Source of the DNA: Fragilaria crotonensis
Lineage: Eukaryota > Bacillariophyta > Fragilariophyceae > Fragilariales > Fragilariaceae
NCBI GenBank assembly: GCA_022925895.1
Contig: JAKSYS010000187.1
Coordinates: forward strand, 1-64,000
DNA: 64,000 nt
Reading direction: 5' to 3'
In this document: piece after piece, positions 46,051-55,554 of the stretch
Position numbering within the stretch: position 1 is the stretch's first letter
Layout of the letters: every line of letters begins with the position of its first letter
The notes under the pieces: generated by a model
The model's database searches: none
What the model was told of the DNA's origin: nothing
The model's input: the letters and a program-made list of their open reading frames with translations, nothing else
Program-made: the position numbers and the translations under genes

Positions 46051-47370
46051 TTGGAGAATAGGATTGAGCACAGCAAAGGTGGCATCATGTCTGGAAAACA
46101 GAAACGAAAACGAAGAAAGCACTCTCAACGTAATCGACCATGGGTGCAAATCTTCCTCGCGGTTGTGGCAACCTTGGTGCTTTGTTTGAACTTCTTTACC
46201 ATGCTTCACTCGCAGACAATTAATGTTGAAAGTGGTATCATCCTTGCATCCCAAAATCCGCAAGTGGAATCGATCACTCTCGAATCTCTCGTCGATCTTG
46301 ATCCAGAACTCATTCGACGGATATCAAGGAACACCACCAACACTACCTTGGCCGAAGCATCACAGGGAAAGGAACCAATCTTACGTCTCTTGCAGGAGGC
46401 TGGTATTGAAATACATGATGCACGGGTGATCCAATTGCTTCCCACACTGCAACAAGTCGAACAGCTCTACGGCAAATCCGGACCTCGAATTCTGGGTCTG
46501 GCCCAATGTGAACACTTCCGCTCCAACGGTGGTCAAGCCATGGGCATTGCTGGCATGTTTGATTCTGGAACCAACCTAGCAGCACTTTATCTAGATAATA
46601 ATTGTGTTCTACCGGATCAAGGAGATGGTCATGCTGTGGACATTTTATGGCAAGTCCCGTGGGGAAAACATGTGGTGGCAGAAATGCGCAAGGACCATCA
46701 CATGGCGACGGCGGCCACAGCAGCAGCAGGAGGAGCGACGGTGATGAGATCATCTGGTAGTACGGGTATTACAACTTTGAAGGATTATGTGGTTGACCAT
46801 GCCGCTGTCATGCCCATTGTTATGATCCGCGATCCATACTTTTGGATGCAATCCATGTGCCGACATCATTACGGTGCACAGTGGTTCCATTCCAAAGAAC
46901 ACTGTCCGAATCTGGTACCAAATCATGTTGACTACAAACTCTACCATTTTCCCAAGGGCACCATCCCCGTCCACATCAAATACGATTTCGGAGTGCGTCA
47001 ATGGGACTCGTTGGCGCATCTATGGAGCTCGTGGTATCAACAGTATTATAAGGATGCTGACTATCCTCGACTTGTGGTCCGATTCGAAGATTTTATTTTC
47101 TATCCAAAACAAGTTACACAACAAATCTGTGCCTGTGCCGGAGGTACAATACGTGATGACCAAGGCTTTACCTATCAAGTCGAGTCTGCGAAACTTGGTC
47201 CTGGACATGGCACGGCACGTACATCGTGGGTATCAGCAATGGTTCGATATGGTTCATCGGGACATGATCGTCTCAAGGGTATGACAAAAGAGGACTTGCA
47301 GCTGGCAGACGAAACGTTCGACCTGGAAATGATGCAAGCATTATCGTACCAACCTTCGGCTTGCTGTTGA
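46051..47370 (+). CDS. Sulfotransferase-like type II membrane protein (copy D)
   Basis: An intact single-exon frame of 439 residues; the ATG at 46087 (MSGKQKRKRR) is an alternative start. A strongly basic tail is followed by a signal anchor (about 31-50, WVQIFLAVVATLVLCLNFFT). Catalytic motifs: GMFDSGTNL (168-176, PAPS loop, Asp in place of Asn), WQVPWGKH (200-207), an Ala/Gly-rich insert (219-232) and IRDPYFWMQSM (259-269), then CPNLVPNHVDY, SLAHLWSSWYQQYY, VRFEDFIFY and CACAGGTI. It is closest to copy C in the WFHSKEHCPNLVPNHV region, although 25 kb away. Golgi glycan sulfation is inferred. Confidence 0.8.
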   Translation: MENRIEHSKGGIMSGKQKRKRRKHSQRNRPWVQIFLAVVATLVLCLNFFTMLHSQTINVESGIILASQNPQVESITLESLVDLDPELIRRISRNTTNTTLAEASQGKEPILRLLQEAGIEIHDARVIQLLPTLQQVEQLYGKSGPRILGLAQCEHFRSNGGQAMGIAGMFDSGTNLAALYLDNNCVLPDQGDGHAVDILWQVPWGKHVVAEMRKDHHMATAATAAAGGATVMRSSGSTGITTLKDYVVDHAAVMPIVMIRDPYFWMQSMCRHHYGAQWFHSKEHCPNLVPNHVDYKLYHFPKGTIPVHIKYDFGVRQWDSLAHLWSSWYQQYYKDADYPRLVVRFEDFIFYPKQVTQQICACAGGTIRDDQGFTYQVESAKLGPGHGTARTSWVSAMVRYGSSGHDRLKGMTKEDLQLADETFDLEMMQALSYQPSACC

Positions 47371-47389
47371 TTTATATGAACTGGTTTGT

Positions 47390-47710
47390 GGTGAGGCAGA
47401 GTTTTGATCGCACGCGTCAACTCCACAGTCCACAGAGCACACATGAGGTGGTGAGACGGAGTTTTGATCGCTCGCGTCAAGGTCGACTCCAGTCTACTAC
47501 AGAGCACACATGCGGTGGTGAGGCAGAGTTTTGATGGCACAAGTCAACGTCAACTCCAGTCCACAGAGCACACATGCTGTGGTGAGAAGGTGTTTTATTT
47601 GCATGCGTCAATGTCAACTCCAGTTCACAGAGCACACATGCTGTGGTGAGACGGAGTTTTGATCGCACAGCGTCAACGTCATCTCCAGTCCACAGAGCAC
47701 ACATGCGGTC
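47390..47710. repeat. About 62-bp tandem repeat, five units
   Basis: Five imperfect copies of a unit containing GTGAGACGGAGTTTTGATCG, GCGTCAACGTCAACTCCAG and CACAGAGCACACATG. They start 20 bp after the stop of sulfotransferase copy D, so they probably lie in its 3' untranslated or terminator region. Confidence 0.9.
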
Positions 47711-48367
47711 TAGGATAACGTTCCAGGAGATGATGATGATCCAGATATGCTGTCAAGCATTTTTCCACCATTTAACACTAACTCGAACATAGTGATAAAC
47801 TTTTGAGGAAGGCGAGTCGTCGAAAGCTACGGAATGTTAGTACCTGGTATTGTGATACGTAGAACGTGTCTCGAGATGTGGACAACTTCTGTGTTTTCTA
47901 ACAAAATCCATCCCATCATACTGTAAGCGTAATTTACCATTAAATTGTCGTTATCATGGTTAAAACTGCTGCACCAAAACATATGTCATACGTTCGAACT
48001 GGTACTGGCGTACGTAGGAGGAGTAACTTCGTTCACATCAAAATGAAAGCGACCAAATCCCAAGAAGATTCCCTCCTCCCTTTTGTTTGTCACACACGCA
48101 TGTTCACAACTGGACAAAAAGGAGTTGCGTAATGAACAATAAACCATGCAACAAGCAGGTGGCACACCACGTGATGTTTCGGATGACCCTTCTGAACCTC
48201 TTTGGAAGGACATGAAAGATGTACATGGAGATGCGAGGCATGATGTGAGATAGCGCATCAAGAACAACAAATTAATTCTTGTATTAAAGTTTAAGTAAAG
48301 ATGCCCTGATAGATTGAACCCCAACGAGCAGCGTAGCGCGAAACACAAGAGACAAAAGACATGGCCT
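47711..48367. other. Intergenic, 3' flank of alpha-carbonic anhydrase copy 1
   Basis: No gene recognised. Confidence 0.4.
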
Positions 48368-49551
48368 TTACAACATCGTAGCAAGGACCGCGAGCGCCAG
48401 TCCAGCAACGGCAGAGCCAGAGACTGTGGCTGAGGACTTGGTGGGAGACGTAGTTGGTGCGGTATCCGCTTCCTCGACTGAGGAAGAAGTGTCAGCCAAC
48501 GGATCGACAAAATCCGTTGGACAGATGCGGTTGATCTCGCGGCCGTTAATGTTCTGGACTGGACGACCAGTAAAACCAGAATCGGCGGCGACCGAGCCCA
48601 GTTCACATGTTTCGGGGTTTACCCAGTCGATGATTAGGGTGGTCAATCGGAGGAACTCACGCGGCGAGATGGAAACAGCCGTGTCAACCACATTCCAAAA
48701 GACAATCTCTGAACACGGTGGAGTCGTCAGAGATCCTTGATAAGTGTACGTGGTAGCTCCTTCTGGAAGCAATGCATACGGGTTGAAGGCTTGTGCGAGC
48801 TTGCGTGCTCCTTCATCCTCTTGGGCTGTGCGTCTGCGCATGCCACCGCTTTGCTCGGCGGTGGCATTGGTGGCGACGATAGCAGTGCCATTCCCTGCAT
48901 CAGCACAAAGAAGATTCGTTCTGGCAGGGACTTTTTCCCACTCAGTCAAGAGGTCGCTGAAGACTTTCCCCCCGTCGGCGTCAGTTGGTTCCAAGAAGAG
49001 TCCAAGAACAGAGAGTCCATCACCGCCTACCTCCTTATGAACCACGTGAAGGTCTGCTCCGAAGTATCGCCCATTGAGGGCATGATCAGACCCTGTGTGA
49101 ATGTGAAACTGGATGGCATCATATGGCACAGGCTTTCCTGGGATGGTCATGCGTGGCAATGTACATCCAGATACTTCGTTGTTGTAGGTAGCCAGAATAG
49201 TGTGGTCGTTGACCGAGAACTCAATGTCAGAGAGAGTGCAAGTTCCAGGCTGTAGGCAAACCAGATGAAGGGCAGGCGCGATGAGCACGATCGTGAATTT
49301 GAAAATGCATTGCAATTCATATTGCTCCTTACCGCGAAAACGTAATCCCCAGTAGTGTCGCAAGAGCTGACTGGAACATCTATGCCTGACTGAGCTGCGC
49401 CACCGCATTGGTTGTCAACAGTTGGACCAAGGTCAAGGGAACCCCATGCATTTGGAGCCTTGTCGCTGTCTGGCTTGTATGAAAAGGAGCCGGATCCAAG
49501 GGAGGAGACGACCGATGGGAGAACGGCGACGATAACACTGGAGATCTTCAT
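48368..49551 (-). CDS. Alpha-carbonic anhydrase, secreted, probably GPI-anchored, copy 1
   Basis: Exons 49333-49551 and 48368-49249; the intron 49250-49332 (83 bp) begins GTAAGG and ends CCTACAG, phase 0. The product is 366 residues with a signal peptide (MKISSVIVAVLPSVVSSLGSG). Alpha-CA motifs: NQCGGAAQSGIDVP, then FHIHTGSDHALNGRYFGADLHVVH with the three zinc His (HIH and the His of DLH), and GSLTTPPCSEIVFWNVVDT. The usual Glu before the third His (ELHLVH) is Asp. A roughly 50-residue insert (CADAGNG ... GARKLAQ) precedes FNPYALLP. The C-terminus is Ser/Thr-rich and then hydrophobic (AVAGLALAVLATML), like a GPI signal. It would convert bicarbonate and CO2 at the cell surface. Divergent from copy 2. 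Confidence 0.9.
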
Positions 49552-50262
49552 GGTTTGACTTGCTATGTTGAAGATGTCAAGAATTATGAGGACTGATGTA
49601 ATTTGCTAAACCAACCAAGAAAAGTGAAGCTCTGCTATTCACACCCTTTTGAGCCAATAAGATGCCAGGAGACGTGCGACATACGTCAGCGATTTTGACG
49701 TCACGGACCAACAAGGAGAGAAAGGTCGGCGAGCTGGTATGTACATGTCATATATGACCGCACTCGTAGGAACACGTTTTTTCATCGCGTTCTTTACTAA
49801 CGCTAACATACATACGGTGTAGACTGCAGGAATCCTACTCTCAACTTCAAACGCTAGTTTCAGGGTGACGAATTCAATTCTTCACAAGGATTGTGGAACT
49901 GAGGTGATTGGATTAAAATAATCGGTTATGGTTGGACGTCAACTATGACAGACACCAGTAGCATGCCAAATGAGATATCAGTTGATGTTATTACATGCAT
50001 TTTCTATACCTACCCCACTACAGTTAAGAGAAGATTAGAATCTGATAAACATAACTAAATTTTTGAAGACCAATCAAAGGCCTTAGTTTGACCTCAATGT
50101 ATTGTCATCGGGAACCTCATACGTACTCATCTCCTTGCGTTTGCGATTGAGCTTGACCGCAGAACGCGGACGACGATTCTGAAAATTTGGTTCGAAAAAA
50201 TGTGGCCCATAAGATTCACCTTTTCACCTCCATTTCTTCTGACTACCGACCGTACCACCAAC
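49552..50262. promoter_or_regulatory. Shared promoter of divergent alpha-carbonic anhydrases, with CRE-like sites
   Basis: 711 bp between the two start codons. CATACGTCA at 49680-49688 is the reverse of the TGACGTATG found upstream of both LCIB-like genes. A full TGACGTCA palindrome follows at 49696-49703. Both lie 129-152 bp upstream of copy 1. ACGTCA occurs again at 49936-49941. CATACGTAC at 50118-50126, a partial match, lies about 140 bp upstream of copy 2. Control by CO2 level is inferred from the shared motif. Confidence 0.6.
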
Positions 50263-51490
50263 ATGAAATCGCATTTCGTCTTTTTCTCTCTTGCCATCAT
50301 TGGTGTTACAGCTGCGTCAGGCAAGTACAGCTACAAACCTGATAGTGATGTGAATCCTAGTGTTTGGCCTTCAATTTACTTGGGCGAGGATATCGTGAAT
50401 CAATGTGGAGGCTCGAAACAAAGCGGAATTGACATTCCCTCCACCCAGTGTGATGTGTTTGATGATTATACCTTTGCCGTAAGTCCATTACACTTCCTTG
50501 CCTTGGAGAATGAAGCCATGCTTGTCCGCTTATTAATCGAGTTTCTTTGTTTCTTTGTCCTGATCAATGGGCTCTCTACACACTTCACAGGGTGGTTCTT
50601 GCTCTCTCGATGATCTCGACTTCAAAATCACCGACAACAGCATCGTGGCTACGTACAATACCACAAGAAATGAATGCACTCCGCCGCAGATGAAAATCCC
50701 CGGGCAGAAGATGGCATTCGATGCTCTCCAGTTCCATTTCCACACTGGTAGTGACCATGCAATCGACGGCAGGTACTACGGTGCGGACATGCACTTGGTC
50801 CACGTCGAATCCGGCGGAAGCGGCCGCTTGTCAGTTCTTGGTTTCTTCTTTGAACCAACTGACGCGGATGGTCTTCAGAAGTTCCGCGATCTCTTGAGTG
50901 AATGGGAGGCTGTGGCTGCATCGACAATTCTCGCATGTCAGGCGCAGAATGTTTCGATTTGGTCCTCTCAGACTCCCTTCCCCGGCGACAACTCTTCTAC
51001 TACGGCACAACAGGGTGGAGGACGTCGCACCAACAGCGTCGAGCAAGAACACCGTAAGCTCCCACGCAGTTTCAACCCGTACGATCTCATTCCAGCAGGA
51101 TCCTCCATGTACACTTACGAGGGATCCTTGACTACGCCGCCATGTGCCGAAATTGTCTTTTGGAATGTGATTGATACTCCAGTCTCCGTGTCGGTTCGCG
51201 AATTTGTTCGATTAACGAACCTGATGATGGACTATGCCGACCCTGAGACTTGCACTCTCGCGTCCGAAGCGGCACCGTCTGGCTTTACTGGCCGACCCGT
51301 GCAGCCGATCAATGGTCGCACAATTGAACGCATCTGCCCCACTGGATTGGTGGACAAACTTGCACCGAAGGAATGTCCAGAAACCAATACCAACACCACC
51401 ACATCCAAAGCGGGCTCCTCGGATGCGTTCACTGCGTCGTTGACGATCGCTGCAGCAGCGGCTGCAGTCGCAGGAATGACCGTGATGTAA
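50263..51490 (+). CDS. Alpha-carbonic anhydrase, secreted, probably GPI-anchored, copy 2
   Basis: Exons 50263-50478 and 50591-51490; the intron 50479-50590 (112 bp) begins GTAAGT and ends TTCACAG, phase 0, at the same codon as in copy 1 (after DYTFA). The product is 371 residues. The signal peptide is MKSHFVFFSLAIIGVTAASG. It has NQCGGSKQSGIDIP, FHFHTGSDHAIDGRYYGADMHLVH (zinc His; Asp replaces the usual Glu before the third His) and GSLTTPPCAEIVFWNVIDT. The C-terminal hydrophobic tail (ASLTIAAAAAAVAGMTVM) suggests a GPI anchor. The frame starting at 50200 adds 21 residues without a signal and is not favoured; the ATG at 50567 is intronic. An inverted duplication of copy 1 is likely. Confidence 0.9.
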
Positions 51491-53148
51491 GACATGTCGC
51501 TCTGTGGTGGATTGATGCGTGTGTTTTGTGTAGGAGAGGAAATAGCTTCGTAAATGTATAAAAGAGAATGTTTGTTGCGCATAATACATTGGGCACATGG
51601 ATGCCCAACAATCTTTAAGGCAATGATATCATGTCTGCAGAGCGAACGAAACCACTCATCGGTCGACGAAACTCAAAAGAAGTCTGTAATTCGAGCACGT
51701 GGCATAACTCTGAATATATCAAAAAGAGGCGAGCTTGTTTTGTTGCTGCAGGCTATATGTAGGCCATAAAACTCTCATGGGTGTGGAGTGTGGAGGAACT
51801 ATGAATACCGTACTCGAAGAATAACGATTCCTTTAATTAGATCCGTCTTTTCTGTATTCCAGAATTTGTCAAAATCCTCCTTTATAACCAACACTGCTGT
51901 ACGAGCAGTGTACTCCCGCAGTACTACTAATAGCGGATTTAAGCAACTTTCGAAAAACTTTTGCACGCGCATACTTTCAGCATGGACCGGTACTCATCGA
52001 TTACCGCATTGTGCGCTCCGGCACTGAAAAGCATGCGTGACGAAAACCCAGGATGGACGCAAAAGTCGTTTAAAGCAAAAACAAATCCTCCCGCGCACCC
52101 ATCTACTACCATCTACCATACGTACTGTCGTAGGATCACCATCTCCAGTACTCCACTGCATCCATATCGGTTCCAAGCTGCACAGAGCACAGAGTACTTG
52201 TACTGGAGTACTACTATACAACAAGTACTAGCTCTTAGAGAGGAGTACTTGTAGGTTGAGATTCTTCTCTTCCCTGCGCTTGGGATTTATAACTCGAGGA
52301 ATTTGATCATGTGTTATCTTGCGCCATCGCTTCAGGTACTGGTACGTATAGATTTTGGCTTGGTGCAAGATCTTGCCGTGCGATTCGACACAACCACAGT
52401 TTTCAGTTTTCAGTGTACCAGTACACGAAGTACTGGTAGTGGCTTCCTTCGTTTGGTACCAGGTACAGCACTGCACTGCCGTCCACAACGTTGCGTATCT
52501 GGGGCGATTGTCAAACCAGTTACTAGCTCGTAGCACTGCTACTGGTACGTCGTTGTGGTACTAATGAATAGTAATACTTCCTTTTCTTATACCCTGACGT
52601 CAGAGGTGGCCTTCTGTACCGTTCGTGTAGAAACTGACGAACAAAATTCCTGGAAATCCGTGCGTGCGCAAATAATTCGAGGTCATGTTCTCTGCCTGAA
52701 AAGGGCGTTTTCATGTTGAGTCGGCCATGTTTTTGCCCTCTGCGCACGGTTTCAGCATGGGTTCAGCATGGATTTCGAAGCTGAGTACCGGAGACAGAAG
52801 GTGCGACATCGGGATTTCGCCGACTTTCTGAAACCATGCTGAAACCGTGCGCGTGCAGAAAAATTTTGGTTTGCTTAAATCCCCTAATACTCCAGTACTA
52901 CGTGAATGACTGCCAGAAATCACCAAGGCTGCGTACAGTATGCATACCTATATCATATATGTATAGTATCAGGTAATGAATATCCATATACATATATATG
53001 GATATATACATTATTACCACCAATAAAATAACGAATAACGGAGTGCATGAACGCTATCACGGCATACTGAAGGACCGGTATCAGCAAGGCGTATCATTGA
53101 ACCATTCCAGACAAAGGAAGTTGGATGGAACAAATCAAGGGCTTCAAA
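51491..53148. other. Intergenic, no gene recognised
   Basis: About 1.65 kb, GTAC-rich (GGTACCAGGTAC at 52455-52466). TGACGTCA lies at 52594-52601. An 11-bp inverted repeat (ATATCCATATA and TATATGGATAT) lies at about 52980-53005, roughly 145 bp upstream of the RAP-domain gene. Confidence 0.45.
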
Positions 53149-55197
53149 ATGTCACTGCAATTCCTCACTGGCAGGACATTGTTCGTTCCATCCATCTTCT
53201 TGTCACACCCGCACCATGGACGCCGCTGTCGTGGCATGTGGGTTCATCGACGATGCTTCGTTACTGTCACGTCAAGTACTCGGACATTTCGTTCCATCAA
53301 TACAACACAACTACTGCAACAGTCAACGGAGGCAAGGTCACAATCATCATCATCATCATCATCATCATCATTATTGGAACGACGGCAACAACACACACGG
53401 ACGGTTTCGTTTTCAACACACGAAACTAGTAGACAGACACGAGCCGAGCAACATCGTCGATTAGTAGCTGTAAAACAACTCGCCATCAACAGTGAAATCA
53501 TGGCTCTCGGGAAAAATGGCAAGTGGAAAGAAATCTTGACATTGTATCAGGATCAGAGAAAGTGGTTCAATCCCATTAACTATTCTACCGTTATGAATCA
53601 ACTTGGGAGGATTCCAATGGTTCGACGCAAGCATCCAGTATTGGGGATTTTCATTAGCGACTTGAGTTCCCGATTGAACAAACGTGGGATTAAATGGATT
53701 GGAGGTACTCGGCTGGTAGCGAACGTGATTCACGCCATTGCTAAGCTAGGGCTCCATGGCAACGACGACGCAATGCAGATTGTGATGCTTCTTGAGGACG
53801 ATGAAAAACATGCAAAATGGATGTTTGAGAAAGGTACCATACAACATATCTCAAACTGTATTTGGGCGTTCGCCAAGCTTGGGATCAAGTCCCACATTCT
53901 ATTTGGACTGCTAGAACAGAATGCTGAGCGGTTGGTGAAAGAAGGACAATCACAATCAATATCCAACTGCCTATGGGCGTGTGGTAAGGTTGGGTTCAAT
54001 TGCCCTACACTCTTTGAATTGGCTGAGCAAGACACTGGATGGTTGGCTGATGCTGATGATCCTACTCAAGCAATTGCAGCCTCAATATGGGCATGCGGTC
54101 AGCTTGGAATCAAATCCCCCCATTTGTTTGAGATTCTTGACCAACACGCAGCGTCGCTGACTGCGTGCCCTCATCTGTTTTCCAACTCCATTGAGGCTTG
54201 TGGTACCCTTGGAATCAAGGCCCCCAACCTGTTTCGAGTGCTCGAAGAAAATACCGATTGGTTGTGGGACCGAGGCACGCCACAAACATTCACTAGGGCC
54301 TTGAGGGGGTGTGCACTTCTTGGAATCAACTCTCCTCGGCTCTTTGAATTGTTAGAACAGAAATCCGATTTCGTTATTGAACACGGAACCGCATCGGAGG
54401 TCGCAACTTGTATCTGGGCCTGTGCCAAGATCGGAGTTATCACCCCCAATCTGTTGGAATTGCTGGCCCAGAAGGCTGAATGGCTTATAGATACTGGGCA
54501 TCCGCAAGACATCGCGATGTGTGCTTCGTCACTTTCTTTTTTGGGGTTTCATTCCCCTGCTTTGTTCTCTGCTCTTGAAGGGAACCTGACTCGATTTTTA
54601 CTCGATTCAAACGCTCACGATCTGTGCAATATGTGCTATGCTATGGCAGTTCATGGCCCTGTTGAGTCGCAACGTGATGATGTTCTTGCGGTCATTTGGA
54701 ACTGGCTTCTTGACACTCAGATTACAGACATGCCGATGGATGGGTTGAAGCAAGTTCTTTACATTGAGGCGTTCGCCGCGGCGTTCGGTGTTCAGTTGGT
54801 GAGCCCGTCGTTAGGATTGAGGAATGTGCTGGATCAAGTTCGATTCACACATGAATCTTCCACCTACAAGGACGAAGTGTCAGATGCGCTAAATGCCATT
54901 GGATTCTCCCACATCCGCGATCTTTCTCCGTTCGAACCCACTCCTGGACTGCTCTCGATCGATTTGGCATGTGTGGATCGCATGATTGCTATTGAATGTA
55001 ATGGCCCGAATGACTACCTGTCGGTCATTGGTGATCCTCTGAGGCGAGTTGAGAACGGGCCTACCAAAGCGAAGCGTCGTCTTTTGCGACAACTTGGATG
55101 GCAGGTCATTAATTTGAACTGGGAAGAGTCCGTTGAAAATCATCTAAGTCACGATTGGCTCAAGGGCAAACTGTACGATGCAGGTGTGAAAGTGTGA
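53149..55197 (+). CDS. RAP-domain protein with ~38-residue repeats (organelle RNA-binding)
   Basis: An intact frame of 682 residues from the ATG at 53149 (an ATG eight codons upstream is possible). The Arg/Ser-rich N-terminus with few acids suggests mitochondrial import. Residues about 200-470 contain roughly seven degenerate repeats of about 38 residues, each resembling QxISNCIWAFAKLGIKSP followed by LFxLLEQ, like the octatricopeptide (OPR) class. The C-terminus holds a RAP domain: LLSIDLACVDRMIAIECNGP, then KRRLLRQLGWQVINLNW. RAP/OPR proteins bind organelle transcripts and guide their processing, stability or translation; the target is unknown. The Ser run at 53341-53375 comes from a TCA repeat. 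Confidence 0.85.
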   Translation: MSLQFLTGRTLFVPSIFLSHPHHGRRCRGMWVHRRCFVTVTSSTRTFRSINTTQLLQQSTEARSQSSSSSSSSSLLERRQQHTRTVSFSTHETSRQTRAEQHRRLVAVKQLAINSEIMALGKNGKWKEILTLYQDQRKWFNPINYSTVMNQLGRIPMVRRKHPVLGIFISDLSSRLNKRGIKWIGGTRLVANVIHAIAKLGLHGNDDAMQIVMLLEDDEKHAKWMFEKGTIQHISNCIWAFAKLGIKSHILFGLLEQNAERLVKEGQSQSISNCLWACGKVGFNCPTLFELAEQDTGWLADADDPTQAIAASIWACGQLGIKSPHLFEILDQHAASLTACPHLFSNSIEACGTLGIKAPNLFRVLEENTDWLWDRGTPQTFTRALRGCALLGINSPRLFELLEQKSDFVIEHGTASEVATCIWACAKIGVITPNLLELLAQKAEWLIDTGHPQDIAMCASSLSFLGFHSPALFSALEGNLTRFLLDSNAHDLCNMCYAMAVHGPVESQRDDVLAVIWNWLLDTQITDMPMDGLKQVLYIEAFAAAFGVQLVSPSLGLRNVLDQVRFTHESSTYKDEVSDALNAIGFSHIRDLSPFEPTPGLLSIDLACVDRMIAIECNGPNDYLSVIGDPLRRVENGPTKAKRRLLRQLGWQVINLNWEESVENHLSHDWLKGKLYDAGVKV

Positions 55198-55554
55198 GCG
55201 ATCGCAATCCGGGCCGACTGAAGAGCCAGGCAGCACGCGCCTACTTAAGCCCAACTAAAGTTTATGAATTACGAATAGGGTATACACAATCAAAAGGTTG
55301 CAGGGCGCAATGGAATCGAGAGTCAGGCATGGCTTCAGGGAGGCAAAATAAAACGTTAAGCGAAACCATGGACAAATTTTCGCCATGTTGACGATAATCA
55401 TCAATCCGTTCGTTGAAAATCCTTTCCATCTAAGGAACTGGCACAATAGTGCACTGCATAGTGGTGTCTACAACTACTTGCATATACCAAGAACTATATT
55501 ACTTGACAATGAACACTAAACTCTTATCCAGACGAGTGATCAACGCCTGTCGCA
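55198..55554. other. Short intergenic between convergent genes
   Basis: No gene recognised. Confidence 0.4.

Noticed and set aside
50567-50590. Start codon for alpha-CA copy 2 at 50567
   Set aside because: Intronic; would remove the signal peptide and first conserved motif present in exon 1.
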